NCBI RefSeq assembly: GCF_030440365.1
Contig: NZ_CP124050.1
Span: 558,001-622,000 of the forward strand
Direction of reading: 5' to 3'
Source: [Borrelia] lusitaniae
Lineage (GTDB): Bacteria > Spirochaetota > Spirochaetia > Borreliales > Borreliaceae
Length of the DNA: 64,000 nt
The position numbers were made by a program, and so were the translations under genes. The notes under the pieces are model-generated. The model searched no databases, was not told the DNA's origin, and saw only the letters and a list, made by a program, of their open reading frames with translations. Shown piece after piece: positions 1 to 8,845 of the stretch. Numbering within the stretch: position 1 is the stretch's first letter; every line of letters begins with the position of its first letter.

Positions 1-321
1 TGATTTCTGAGAGGTATTAGGTGCTTTTTGAGCTGCAGGTTTTTTTTCTTTATTTAAATCTTGTGTTAAATCTATGATTATTTCATTTGGAGTTTCAGAT
101 ACCTTTAAAGATTGTTCATTTTGGTCAATGTTTTCTAAGGCGCTTTGATCTTTATTTTCTTCTTCTAAAACAATATTCTTCTCTGCAAGTTCTGAGGCCA
201 AATTTTTGTTTGGAAAGAAAATAATTGTCCCAAGAAATATTATGATACAAACCGTTGCAATCGAAGTTAATGCTACAAAAAATCCTTTGTTATTGTCATT
301 GTTTTCATTTAAATCTTTCAT
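1..321 (-). CDS. Hypothetical single-pass membrane protein, N-terminal part (runs off the window)
   Basis: This is an open frame of 107 codons that starts with ATG at 321 and continues past the left edge. About 12 polar residues come first. One hydrophobic segment follows at residues 13-35. After that comes an acidic, low-complexity stretch rich in Glu/Asn/Lys, probably periplasmic. The start overlaps the 3' end of coaE by 17 nt, so it is the last visible gene of the cheY1-fliS-polA-coaE operon. By position it matches B31 locus BB0546. The architecture (short cytoplasmic tail, one membrane anchor, disordered linker) is common in SPOR-domain proteins, but the C-terminus is not in the window, so no function is assigned. 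Confidence 0.75.
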   Translation of the reverse strand, partial: MKDLNENNDNNKGFFVALTSIATVCIIIFLGTIIFFPNKNLASELAEKNIVLEEENKDQSALENIDQNEQSLKVSETPNEIIIDLTQDLNKEKKPAAQKAPNTSQKS

Positions 322-922
322 AGTTAATTATCCCCTGCATTTTTTTTTCTATTTCTTTTTCTAGGTATTTATAATTCTTGTTATTAATTATATTAATTAT
401 TCTTAAGTTTATAATGTTTTTTTTAAAAAAAATATCTTTTTGAATTTTGAGTATTTTATTAATTATATTTGAGTCAATGCTTGGCAGAGAATTTGATAAT
501 CTATTTTTTATTATAGGGGTCTTTGCTTTGACTACAATTATATAGTCGCAAAGCTTTTCTAAATTTATTTTAAAAAGTAAAGCAGCGTTGATTATTATCT
601 TTGAAGATTGATTTTCAAGTAGAATTTTTTTTATTTTATTGAGTATGATTGGATGAGATATGCTCTCAAGCTTTTTTAATTCTTCATTGTCATTAAATAC
701 AAGATTTCTTATCAAGAGTTTGTCTATTTCGTTTTTAGCATTTAATATTTTTTTACCAAATATTTTAACTATTTCTTCTTTTTTTTCATATAAAACTAAA
801 TGTCCAAGTTTGTCTGCATTTATTTCGTAAAATCCATATTTATTGCTAATTATTTTAGAAGCAGTATCTTTGCCAGATGCAATTCTTCCTGTTATTCCAA
901 TGATTAATGGATTTCTCCCCAT
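305..922 (-). CDS. coaE: Dephospho-CoA kinase
   Basis: This enzyme phosphorylates the 3'-OH of the ribose in dephospho-CoA with ATP, the last step of coenzyme A synthesis, in the cytoplasm. At 205 aa it has the usual length. The P-loop lies at residues 11-20 and reads TGRIASGKDT. The family normally has GKS or GKT, so Asp in place of the magnesium-binding Ser/Thr is unusual. The conserved DKLGH segment (substrate site) follows at about residues 37-41, and ISHPI is near residue 88. The gene overlaps polA upstream by 19 nt and the next gene by 17 nt, which suggests translational coupling. The C-terminus is very Asn/Ile/Lys-rich. I am fairly sure of the family. Confidence 0.85.
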   Translation of the reverse strand: MGRNPLIIGITGRIASGKDTASKIISNKYGFYEINADKLGHLVLYEKKEEIVKIFGKKILNAKNEIDKLLIRNLVFNDNEELKKLESISHPIILNKIKKILLENQSSKIIINAALLFKINLEKLCDYIIVVKAKTPIIKNRLSNSLPSIDSNIINKILKIQKDIFFKKNIINLRIINIINNKNYKYLEKEIEKKMQGIINYERFK

Positions 923-3630
923 GATTTGCCCGTTTCAATATTTGCTCTTAAAGGTAGATTTAATGTGTAAGCGGTTTCCATCATAATTTTTAATATTTTT
1001 CTCACTTCATTTTCTTCTTGAATGGGAGATTCAATGAGCATTTCATCGTGTACCTGTAGTAATATTTTTGATTTCATTTTTTTACTTTTAAATTCATTAA
1101 ATACTTTGATCATTGCAATTTTCATGATATCAGCTGCACTCCCCTGAATTATGCTATTTATTGCTATTCTTTCTGCGGCAGATCTTTCTAGATAATTATT
1201 GCTATTGATTTCTTTTATATATCTTCTTCGTTTTAAGATGGTTTCGCTATATCCAGTATTTCTTACGAAGTTTATTTGATTTATTATAAACTCTTTGATT
1301 TTTGGATAAGATTCAAAGTAAGAGTTTATAAATCCTTTTGCTTCTTCTTTTTTAATTCCTAGTTCTTTTGCAAGTCTAAAATCCGACATTCTATAAATTA
1401 TTCCAAAATTAATAGATTTTGCTATTCTTCTCAAGTTAGGAGTAATTTCTTTTTCTTCCAACTTGAAAAGAATAGAAGCAGTTTCTGTATGAATGTCTTT
1501 ATTGTTTTCAAATGCTTTAATAAGGGCTTCATCTTGTGATAAATGAGCAAGTATGGCAAGCTCAATCTGAGAATAATCAGCTGAAATGAAAATATTTCCA
1601 TTTTCAGGTTTAAATGCTTTTCTTATTTTTCTTCCTTTCTCATCTTTTATTGGTATGTTTTGTAAGTTGGGATTTATGCTAGTTATTCTACCAGTTGCTG
1701 TTTTTGTTTGTATGAAGCTTGTGTGCAGTCTGTTTGTTTTATAGTTTATTAGTTCTGCCAAATTATCTGTGTAAGTGCTCTTAAGTTTTGCAATTTGTCT
1801 GTGTTTTATTAGGTTTTTAATTGATTCATGTTGTCCTATGAGAGATTCAAGCACTTTGATATCAGTTGAATCCTTTTTCATTTTTTCTGGTAATTTTAGA
1901 TTTAATTTTTCAAATAAAATTTCATGCATTTGTTTTGGAGAATTTAGATTAAAATCAATTCCTATGCTTTTTATTATTTCGTTTTCAATTATTTCTAATT
2001 CTTTTCTAAGTTCTTTTCCATATTCTTTTAAATATTCTTTATCAAGGTAAATGCCATTTTCTTCCATTTCTATAATTACATTATTAAAAGGCATTTCTAT
2101 TTCGTGCATCAACTGATCAAGCCCGTCTTTTTTTAATTTTTCAGTAAATATATTAAATAATCTAAATGTAATATCAGCATCTTCAGATGAATAATCTTTT
2201 GCCATTTCTAGAGATATATTTGCGAAGTTGTCATTTTTTTGTATTATATCTTCATATTTAATGTTTTTATGCATTAAATATTTTTCTGCAAGAAAATCAA
2301 GCGATACTTTTGAGTTTGTGTCAATAAGATATGCTGCAATCATTGTATCAAAATACGGTGGTATAGGGCTAAACCCATTATTTTTTAGTATTTTATAATC
2401 AAATTTATAATTTTGACCAATTATTTTTGGGTTTGCTTCAAAGAGATTGTTAAATTTTTGTATTATATAATGTTTTTCTATGTAAATTTTTCCTTTGGCT
2501 TCGATTGGAATATAGTAACCTTCAAATTCTTTAAATGAAATGGAAATCCCAATTAATTTTGCTGTGTAGGTGTCAAGCGAAGATGTCTCTGTGTCTATTG
2601 ATATGTATTTAGCTTTTTTAAGACTTTCTATTAAATTGTCAAGCTCTTTTTTTGTTGTTATTGAATGGTATTTAACATTTTCCGTTTCAATTGTATTTAG
2701 GGTGTCTAGGCTGTTAGTAGTAGGTTCTGGCTTAAATAGGTTTTTTTGACCTAAATTTTCATTTTCTTGTTTTAAGATATCTTTTTTATAAGTTTTTATT
2801 AGGTTAATTGCTGAATGCTTTTCAAACAAAGATATTAGCTCTTCGCTAAAATTTTTCAATTCAAATTTTTCAATTTCTGGAATCTTTAAATTTTCTTCAA
2901 GACTTACTAGGTCATAGCTTAAAAAAGCATTTTCTTTTTCTTTGATTAAAATTTCTTGATGTTTTTTATTTATTAGCTTTAAATTTGAATATATCCCTTC
3001 TAAGGTTTTAAACTCTTTTAGTAAATTTGCTGCTCCTTTTGGTCCAATACCTTTTATTCCAGGTATATTATCAGATCTGTCTCCAACAATAGCCAAATAA
3101 TCTTTTATTTGAAAGCTATTTATTCCAAATTTTTTTATTACGTACTCATTGTTCATTTCAACAAAGTCGTTGTTTTCAATTTTAAGTATCTTTACGCACT
3201 CTGACATTGTTTGCAGTAAGTCTTTATCAGGAGAAATAATGTAAGTTAAATAGTTATTTTGTGCAGCTTTTTTTGCAAAACTAGCTAAAAGATCATCAGC
3301 TTCGTAGCCTTCGATCTCAAAGATTGGTATTTTTGCTTTTAAAAGGCCTTCTTTTATCCATCCGATTTGAGGTATTAAATCATTCGGAGGCGCATCTCTT
3401 GTTGCTTTGTAGTTTGGATATTTTTGTTTTCTAAAAGTTGGTATTTCTGAGTCAAAAATAATAATCAAATTTTCGGGATTTTTTTCTTTTATTATGAAAA
3501 ATAATGTTTTAAAAAAGCCAATAAATGCGTTTACATTTTCTCCTTGTGTGTTTAACAGTGGATAGTTTTTCATTACGTGATAATTTCTAAATATTATGTT
3601 TAGTGCGTCAATTAGGTAAAGTTCTCTCAT
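904..3630 (-). CDS. polA: DNA polymerase I
   Basis: DNA polymerase I fills gaps and removes RNA primers during replication and repair. The 908 aa hold three domains. The 5'-3' exonuclease spans residues 1-290, with LIDALNIIFRNYH at the start and the GDRSDNIPGIKGIGPKGA helix-hairpin-helix at about 182. The 3'-5' proofreading exonuclease spans about 320-510. Its motifs look intact: IDTETSS (Exo I), NYKFD (Exo II) and YSSEDAD (Exo III). The polymerase domain spans 540-908, with motif A ADYSQIELA, motif B RRIAKSINFG and motif C QVHDEM. Retained proofreading residues distinguish it from family members such as Taq, where they are lost. It overlaps BB0549 upstream by 4 nt and coaE downstream by 19 nt. 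Confidence 0.97.
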   Translation of the reverse strand: MRELYLIDALNIIFRNYHVMKNYPLLNTQGENVNAFIGFFKTLFFIIKEKNPENLIIIFDSEIPTFRKQKYPNYKATRDAPPNDLIPQIGWIKEGLLKAKIPIFEIEGYEADDLLASFAKKAAQNNYLTYIISPDKDLLQTMSECVKILKIENNDFVEMNNEYVIKKFGINSFQIKDYLAIVGDRSDNIPGIKGIGPKGAANLLKEFKTLEGIYSNLKLINKKHQEILIKEKENAFLSYDLVSLEENLKIPEIEKFELKNFSEELISLFEKHSAINLIKTYKKDILKQENENLGQKNLFKPEPTTNSLDTLNTIETENVKYHSITTKKELDNLIESLKKAKYISIDTETSSLDTYTAKLIGISISFKEFEGYYIPIEAKGKIYIEKHYIIQKFNNLFEANPKIIGQNYKFDYKILKNNGFSPIPPYFDTMIAAYLIDTNSKVSLDFLAEKYLMHKNIKYEDIIQKNDNFANISLEMAKDYSSEDADITFRLFNIFTEKLKKDGLDQLMHEIEMPFNNVIIEMEENGIYLDKEYLKEYGKELRKELEIIENEIIKSIGIDFNLNSPKQMHEILFEKLNLKLPEKMKKDSTDIKVLESLIGQHESIKNLIKHRQIAKLKSTYTDNLAELINYKTNRLHTSFIQTKTATGRITSINPNLQNIPIKDEKGRKIRKAFKPENGNIFISADYSQIELAILAHLSQDEALIKAFENNKDIHTETASILFKLEEKEITPNLRRIAKSINFGIIYRMSDFRLAKELGIKKEEAKGFINSYFESYPKIKEFIINQINFVRNTGYSETILKRRRYIKEINSNNYLERSAAERIAINSIIQGSAADIMKIAMIKVFNEFKSKKMKSKILLQVHDEMLIESPIQEENEVRKILKIMMETAYTLNLPLRANIETGKSWGEIH

Positions 3631-4058
3631 ATTTTAATATCTAACATTATAGGTAAACTGCTTACCGTAATACGATTTTGATGTTTTTTAAATTTTGGAA
3701 TTTTTCTTTTTGTATTTGCAATTTGTTGTAATAGTTTATAACAAATTTGATATTTAATATATATTTCTTCTTTTAGCAGGTTAATTTCTTTAATCAAATA
3801 GTTGAAATTATCCAATTTTTGATTTTGGGTTTTTAACCATGCATTTATTGTTTTATAATAGTTATTTATTGATTCTAAGATTAAATCTTTTTTAGGATTA
3901 GTTACATTTAATATTCTTATATCTTCTCTTTGCAATTCATTACTTTCTATTATTAATATTGATTTTAATTCTTTTAATTCTAATAATAAATTGCTAAAAT
4001 ATTTTTTTAAAATTTCATTAGCCGACAATATTGATTCCCAATTTATGGTTACTAGCAT
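3627..4058 (-). CDS. Small coiled-coil protein, possible flagellar export chaperone (FlgN/FliT-like)
   Basis: I do not recognise this 143 aa protein by direct family signature. It is predicted to be almost wholly helical. A long amphipathic helix at residues 10-45 (LLLELKELKSILIIESNELQ) is followed by a Lys-Asp-Leu turn near residue 57 and more helices, ending in a basic tail. That pattern resembles FlgN/FliT chaperones: a Leu-rich helix, then an acidic spacer, then a K-x2-Ll helix. Its start lies inside fliS (41 nt overlap) and its end overlaps polA by 4 nt. Genes directly after fliS often encode FliT-type chaperones, so context supports the guess. Matches B31 BB0549 by position. Treat the function as inference. 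Confidence 0.8.
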   Translation of the reverse strand: MLVTINWESILSANEILKKYFSNLLLELKELKSILIIESNELQREDIRILNVTNPKKDLILESINNYYKTINAWLKTQNQKLDNFNYLIKEINLLKEEIYIKYQICYKLLQQIANTKRKIPKFKKHQNRITVSSLPIMLDIKI

Positions 4059-4437
4059 TATTTTCTTTTTTGCTTAACTTTTTCCAGGTAAAGTTTAATA
4101 TTTGCAATTGTTTTATAACATTGTCAATTTTATGTATTTCTTTTTTTAAAAGAACATTGTCTAGTTCTTTATTTAGAAACGAGTATATTGAGAGTAAGTT
4201 TGCAGAGATGTTTCCACCTTGTTCAAAATTTAAGGTTGACATTAATTCAGTAATGATTTCTTGTGCATGAAAAATTTTTTCATTACTTTTAATTGTATTT
4301 TGCCAATCCCCATCTTTTATAAGTTCTTTGGCAACTTTTAAATCCTGTATTGCTTTCTCATAAAGCATTATCAATATTGAAAGGGGGCTTGATGTGTTTA
4401 TTTGTGTTTGTTTATATATTTTTTCTTTTCCTATCAA
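4018..4437 (-). CDS. fliS: Flagellin export chaperone FliS
   Basis: FliS binds the C-terminus of flagellin (FlaB in Borrelia) in the cytoplasm and keeps it unfolded for export. The 139 aa protein carries the family pattern: QTQINTSSPLSILIMLYEKA near the N-terminus, then HAQEIITELMSTLNFEQGG at about residues 53-71, and a SIYSFLNKELDNVLL helix. Length and motif order match the family. It lies 8 nt after cheY1 and overlaps the next gene by 41 nt, so flagellin handling, a response regulator and DNA polymerase I share one transcript. From memory this is BB0550 in strain B31. Confidence 0.9.
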   Translation of the reverse strand: MIGKEKIYKQTQINTSSPLSILIMLYEKAIQDLKVAKELIKDGDWQNTIKSNEKIFHAQEIITELMSTLNFEQGGNISANLLSIYSFLNKELDNVLLKKEIHKIDNVIKQLQILNFTWKKLSKKENNASNHKLGINIVG

Positions 4438-4445
4438 AATTTCCT

Positions 4446-4826
4446 CTAATCTAAAAGTTTAATTTGTTCTATTATTTGGTCTTTTGTAAAAGGCTTTGTA
4501 ATGTATCCCCTAGCTCCAAGAGATAAAGCTTTTTGTATTAATTCTTGCTTTCCAATGGCTGTAACCATTAATATATTAACTTTTTTAAGCAATTTTTTAT
4601 TAATTTCACACATTCTCTCAAGAGCTGTAATTCCATCCATTCCCATCATTGTTATATCGAGTGTTATTAAATCAATATTATTTTGTTTTTCAAATTCTTT
4701 AACAGCTTGAATTCCATCTTCGGCTTCTAAAAATTCTTCAAATCCTAACTGCTTTAAGATTTTTATTAGGTTTTTTCTCATAAAAAGTGAGTCATCAGCT
4801 ATTAAAGCTTTTTTGCTTTCTTTCAA
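4446..4826 (-). CDS. cheY1: CheY-type response regulator (CheY1)
   Basis: This is a stand-alone receiver domain of 126 aa. It takes a phosphoryl group from a CheA kinase and signals to the flagellar motor or another target. The receiver residues are present: acidic pair D11-D12, phospho-acceptor D57 (LITLDITM), T89 (VTA) and K111 (TKPF). The start is TTG at 4826, chosen because GGAG lies 7 nt upstream (AAAGGAGTGTTCGT before TTG) and because the protein then begins just before the first beta strand. It heads the operon containing fliS and polA. Borrelia has three cheY genes; this one is cheY1 by position (BB0551). Confidence 0.92.
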   Translation of the reverse strand: MKESKKALIADDSLFMRKNLIKILKQLGFEEFLEAEDGIQAVKEFEKQNNIDLITLDITMMGMDGITALERMCEINKKLLKKVNILMVTAIGKQELIQKALSLGARGYITKPFTKDQIIEQIKLLD

Positions 4827-5036
4827 ACGAACACTCCTTTATTCATTTTAGCATATTAAAATATCTTTAACGACAATTAAAATATAATTCACATTTTTAT
4901 AATATTGTTGTTTTTTTGATTGATATTTTTATTTAAAGATTATTGTAATTTAAGCATAAGTAGAAATACTATGTTTTTTTGGTGTTCTTTTATGGTTTAT
5001 ATAATAAAAAGGATGGTTTTTTTGAATTTAGATTAT

Positions 5037-5066
5037 TTGATAAAATAATAAATAATATGTTAAATT
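5037..5066 (+). promoter_or_regulatory. Putative sigma-70 promoter of ligA, near-leaderless
   Basis: TTGATA at 5037-5042 is followed 17-18 nt later by TTAAAT/TAAATT at 5060-5066. The expected start of transcription is 5072-5073, only 1-2 nt before the ligA ATG at 5074. No Shine-Dalgarno sequence lies upstream of that ATG (TTTTACCCT precedes it). Confidence 0.45.
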
Positions 5067-5073
5067 TTACCCT

Positions 5074-7056
5074 ATGAGCAGTAAAATACAGCAAGAAATT
5101 GCAGACTTGAAGAAGTTGATCAGAAAGTGGGACAAAGAGTACTATGCCGATTCATTGCCCAGTGTTGAAGATTTTGTATATGATAAGCATATTTTAAGGC
5201 TTCAAGAGTTAGAAAGTAAGTATCCTGAGTATAAGACCTTAGATTCTCCCACTTTTAAATTTGGCAGCGATCTTTTGAATGACTTTAAAGAGATTGAACA
5301 TTCTGTTCCTATATTAAGTCTTGACAAGGTTTACGATCTTGATTTGCTAAAATCTTGGATAGATAGGATTGATTTTGACAATTCTTTTAATATTTCTGTT
5401 GAGCCAAAAATTGATGGATGCTCTATTGTTCTTTATTATAAAGATGGCATTCTTGAAAAAGCTCTCACTAGGGGCAATGGAAAATTTGGCAATGATGTTA
5501 CTGCAAACGTTAAAACCATTAGGCATATTCCTTTATTTCTTGATGAAAAGGTTGATTTAGTATTAAGAGGCGAGGTTTATATTGCTAAAGAAAATTTTTT
5601 GAAAATAAATAAATTTTTAGAAAAGCCTTATACTAATTCTAGAAATTTAGCTTCGGGAATACTTAGAAGGGTTAATAGTAAAGAGGTTGCTAATTTTCCT
5701 TTAAACATTTTTATTTATGATTTTTTGAATGCTGGATTGGAGTTTAAAACCAATAATTTGGCTATTGCAAGGCTTAAGAAACTGGGCTTTAGAGTCAATC
5801 CTTTGATTAGATTTTTTGATCAAAAAAGTTCAATTAGAGAAGTTTTAAATTACATAGCAGATTTAACAAAAAAAAGAAATTCTTTTGAGTATGAAATAGA
5901 TGGAGTTGTTCTCAAAGTTAGTGATTTTTCCTTAAGAGAAAGATTAGGGTATACTTCGCACCATCCTAAATGGGCAATGGCTTACAAATTTGAAGCGCTT
6001 TCAGGTGTTAGTAGGGTAAATAGTATTGTTGTTCAGGTTGGACGTAGTGGTAAAATTACTCCAGTTGCCAATATTGATAAAGTTTTTGTTTCAGGGGCTT
6101 TTATTACTAATGCAACATTGCACAATCAAGATTATATAATATCTATTGATCTTAATGTTGGTGATGTTGTTAAAGTTTCAAGAAGAGGAGATGTAATTCC
6201 TGCTGTTGAAATGGTAATAAATAAATTGTCAAAAGGATTTTTTAAGATTCCTGATAATTGTCCAGCTTGCAAAACGTTTTTAGTAAAAGAAGGGGCACAT
6301 TTTTTTTGCATAAATAATAATTGTCCTTCAGTAGTAGTTGAGAAAATAAAATATTTTTGTAGTAAAAATTGTATGAATATTGAAGGGCTTTCTGATAAGA
6401 CTATTTCTTTTCTCTTTGAGAATAAATTTATTTCTTCAGAAATCGATCTTTATAAATTTGATTTTTATAAACTTATTAAATTTCAAGGATTTAAAGGTAA
6501 AAAGGTAGATAATTTGATAAGTTCAATTGAAGCTAGCAAAAAAAAACCATTTAGTAAATTGCTTCTTAGCATGGGAATTAAAGATTTGGGAGAAAACACA
6601 ATAAGGTTATTATTTCTTAATAATTTAAATTCATTTTCAAAGCTTTTTAGGCTTTGTCAAGATAGGTATTTTGCTTTTTCAACATTGTTGAAAATTAAAG
6701 GTATAGGAGAAAAAATTGCTTCAAATATTATTGAAGCTTTTAATGATTCAATAATGCTTAATAAGTTTAAATTTTTTGAAAATTTAGAATTTAAAATGGA
6801 AGAGTCTATTTTGATTGATGATGAAAACAGGTTATTAGTTGGTAAAAAGTTTTGCATTACTGGAAATTTTAATGGTTATTCCAGGCCTATTGTTATTGAC
6901 AAGCTAAAAAATAAAGGGGCAATTTTCAAAACTTGCGTGACTAGAGATTTAGATTTTCTTGTTGTAGGAGAAAAAGCTGGATCAAAGCTTGAAAAGGCTT
7001 TGAATTTGAATATAAAAATCATTTCTTTTGAAGAGATTAAGAGCTATTTAGATTAA
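5074..7056 (+). CDS. ligA: NAD-dependent DNA ligase
   Basis: The enzyme seals nicks in DNA with NAD+ during replication and repair. The 660 aa protein shows the full domain series. Domain Ia includes the Y-D-x-L-like segment near residue 37. The adenylation domain has the catalytic lysine K112 in KIDG. The OB fold follows, then a four-Cys zinc finger (CPAC, later C-x5-C) at about residues 404-428, helix-hairpin-helix repeats (ILKIKGIGEKIAS), and a C-terminal BRCT domain from about 587. The start agrees with the family N-terminus (QQEIADLKKLIRKWDKEYY). No Shine-Dalgarno is visible and a promoter sits directly upstream, so the mRNA may be nearly leaderless. Confidence 0.97.
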   Translation: MSSKIQQEIADLKKLIRKWDKEYYADSLPSVEDFVYDKHILRLQELESKYPEYKTLDSPTFKFGSDLLNDFKEIEHSVPILSLDKVYDLDLLKSWIDRIDFDNSFNISVEPKIDGCSIVLYYKDGILEKALTRGNGKFGNDVTANVKTIRHIPLFLDEKVDLVLRGEVYIAKENFLKINKFLEKPYTNSRNLASGILRRVNSKEVANFPLNIFIYDFLNAGLEFKTNNLAIARLKKLGFRVNPLIRFFDQKSSIREVLNYIADLTKKRNSFEYEIDGVVLKVSDFSLRERLGYTSHHPKWAMAYKFEALSGVSRVNSIVVQVGRSGKITPVANIDKVFVSGAFITNATLHNQDYIISIDLNVGDVVKVSRRGDVIPAVEMVINKLSKGFFKIPDNCPACKTFLVKEGAHFFCINNNCPSVVVEKIKYFCSKNCMNIEGLSDKTISFLFENKFISSEIDLYKFDFYKLIKFQGFKGKKVDNLISSIEASKKKPFSKLLLSMGIKDLGENTIRLLFLNNLNSFSKLFRLCQDRYFAFSTLLKIKGIGEKIASNIIEAFNDSIMLNKFKFFENLEFKMEESILIDDENRLLVGKKFCITGNFNGYSRPIVIDKLKNKGAIFKTCVTRDLDFLVVGEKAGSKLEKALNLNIKIISFEEIKSYLD

Positions 7057-7077
7057 GTATTTAAAAGGGTTTAAATT

Positions 7078-8565
7078 TTATTTAATTATTTTTATTTGCT
7101 TAAATTCAGGCTTTAGATTTTTGTACATAATCCCCAGTTCATGGATATTTTTGACTTCTATTAGGTTTCTAAAAAATTCTTCTTTATTTTTTAAAGCAGG
7201 GTTAATGAAATAATTTTCAAATTTATATTTTGAGATTATTTCATGATTTTTTAAAGCCTCATTTAAATTATTAGTTGGATTTATTTCAATATAGTATGTG
7301 TTTTCTTTTTTAAGTGCAAATTGATTCCCTTTTTCTTTAAATTTATAGTTATTAAGGTATGTGTCAGGGTAGATTTGAAAATCCGCTGTTTTGATCATAG
7401 TGATTTTTGGGGTGCTTTTAGCACTTTCTTCTAGGTTTTGGCTTTCATTTTTTTCTATAGGGCTTACGAATTTCTTTTCTAATTTGTCACTTTCTTTTAA
7501 GTCGTCATTTTTGTTTGTAATACTTGGAATTAAACTTTCTTCGTTTAAAGATTTTTGAGAAATTTCTTTTTTTTTAAAATTGTTTAATTCTTTTTGAAGT
7601 TTTAAAATAGTTTCTTCATTTTCCTCTATTTTATCTTCTAATTTTTTGAGTTTGTTTTTATCAGTTCTTATTTTTTTTTCATTTTCTTTGTTTGTTGTTT
7701 CGTTTGTGATAATTTTGTCTTTTAGGTCATTTATTATTTTTCCTATTGAATATAGATTTTCTTTTATTTCTTCTAAGTTTTTATCTGAGTCATCTTTTTT
7801 TCTAAACTTTCTTAATTCTTTTTGCAAGTCTAAGATAGTATTTTCATTATCATTGATCCTGTCTTCAAGTTCATCAAATTTTTTTTCATTAATAGCATAA
7901 GATTTTTCGTTTCTATTACGATTTTCTTTTAGACTATTTATTATTCCTTCATTAGAAGGGTAGTTTTCTTCATTTATTTCTTCAATTTCATCATCATATT
8001 CATAATTTTCTTCGAAATCGTCATCATCATCAATGTTTTTAATGTTTATTTTGTCGTAATTTTCATCTTTTTTAGATCTAGGTTTCTTGTTAAGGAGCTT
8101 TTTTATTTCCGCTATTTCATTTTTTAATTTGTTGGTTAACATTTCATATTTTTGTGCTTTTCTTTCGATCGATTCCATTTTTTTATTTTTATTTGCTGAT
8201 TCTTTTTGATTTTTGGTTTTTAAAAGCTTTTCTATATTTTTAATTTTATTTTCATAACTTTCAATAATAGATTTTAGATCATTTTCATCCATTCTTTTTT
8301 CAAGTAGATTTTTGCCTCTTATATTTTCTGGCAACTTTAGATCTTTACCCTTTTTGGGGTCATTATAAGAAACTATGTTTTTATTTAAATTGTTTGAGGT
8401 ATTTATTTGATCGTTTTTATTCTCAATATTTTTAAATTCCTCACTTAAGTCTTCTAAGGGAATTTCAATGCTAGAGTAGCTTATTGTATTATTATTAGCT
8501 CCAAATAATGATATGCAAGAAAGTATTATAAAATACCTAAAGCTTCGATTTTTTGTTTTATTCAT
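7078..8565 (-). CDS. Exported coiled-coil protein of unknown function
   Basis: This frame encodes about 495 aa from the ATG at 8565. I prefer that start over a GTG at 8652 because AAGGA stands 4 nt before it and because a signal peptide then comes first (basic MNKTKNR, hydrophobic YFIILSCISLFGA). ILSC resembles a spirochaete lipobox but leaves only a short hydrophobic core, so ordinary cleavage after GA seems as likely. Most of the protein (about 60-380) is charged Glu/Lys/Asn coiled coil with a repeated unit (IxDLKDKI, LEDRI-N-ENT, LQKEL-FRKK), seen at least twice. The last 110 residues look globular. Matches BB0553 by position. No homologous function is recognised; a periplasmic structural or tethering role is only a guess. 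Confidence 0.85.
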   Translation of the reverse strand: MNKTKNRSFRYFIILSCISLFGANNNTISYSSIEIPLEDLSEEFKNIENKNDQINTSNNLNKNIVSYNDPKKGKDLKLPENIRGKNLLEKRMDENDLKSIIESYENKIKNIEKLLKTKNQKESANKNKKMESIERKAQKYEMLTNKLKNEIAEIKKLLNKKPRSKKDENYDKINIKNIDDDDDFEENYEYDDEIEEINEENYPSNEGIINSLKENRNRNEKSYAINEKKFDELEDRINDNENTILDLQKELRKFRKKDDSDKNLEEIKENLYSIGKIINDLKDKIITNETTNKENEKKIRTDKNKLKKLEDKIEENEETILKLQKELNNFKKKEISQKSLNEESLIPSITNKNDDLKESDKLEKKFVSPIEKNESQNLEESAKSTPKITMIKTADFQIYPDTYLNNYKFKEKGNQFALKKENTYYIEINPTNNLNEALKNHEIISKYKFENYFINPALKNKEEFFRNLIEVKNIHELGIMYKNLKPEFKQIKIIK

Positions 8566-8845
8566 AAGGTCCTTGTTTTTATTTAGAAAACATCTATAAT
8601 TTATAATGTTATCATAGTTTGTCCATTTATCAAAAAAGTGATAAGAAATCACCGGAGGTGTTATTTCTGTTAGCAGGTGTTACTAATTTCAAGTTAGTTT
8701 TTAAGTGAATTTCTTATTAAGTTGCTTTAAGATTGTTTCATATGTTAGTAAGGTCACCTGTTTTTGAAGTTTTATTTTTCAATCCTTTTTATTTATACAA
8801 TGATAGATTCTTACTGATTTAATTTTTTTTGTTTGGTTGGAGTTT
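8566..8845. other. Divergent intergenic region with AGGTG/CACCT motifs
   Basis: This 280-nt gap separates the minus-strand exported protein from the plus-strand three-gene operon. It holds CACCGGAGGTG (8650-8660), a direct repeat AGGTGTTA at 8656-8663 and 8675-8682 (19 nt apart), and a palindromic AGGTCACCT at 8751-8759. These are unusually GC-rich for the surroundings. A possible -10, TACAAT, is at 8796-8801 for the plus-strand operon. A 16-codon frame from GTG 8658 exists but is too short to call. Confidence 0.4.

Noticed and set aside
1775..2050. Plus-strand open frame opposite polA
   Set aside because: It lies wholly antisense to the conserved polymerase region, has no ribosome site and is Phe/Ser-rich as expected from the complement of an A+T-rich gene.
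7646..7900. Plus-strand Phe/Ser-rich frame opposite the coiled-coil gene
   Set aside because: It is the complement of Lys/Glu/Asn repeats; its hydrophobic look is an artefact.
7981..8040. Simple repeat of TCATCA/TCTTCA units
   Set aside because: It encodes an Asp/Glu-rich stretch of the coiled-coil protein and is not an independent repeat array.
8521..8565. Lipoprotein signal (ILSC) in the coiled-coil protein
   Set aside because: Only about five hydrophobic residues precede the Cys, short for a lipoprotein signal; kept only as a possibility.
8565..8652. Longer N-terminus of the coiled-coil protein starting at GTG 8652
   Set aside because: It would hide the signal peptide, and no ribosome site precedes the GTG.
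8658..8708. Sixteen-codon frame starting GTG after GGAG in the 8566-8845 gap
   Set aside because: The ribosome site overlaps the start codon and the peptide is too short to judge; the motif cluster is better seen as DNA elements.
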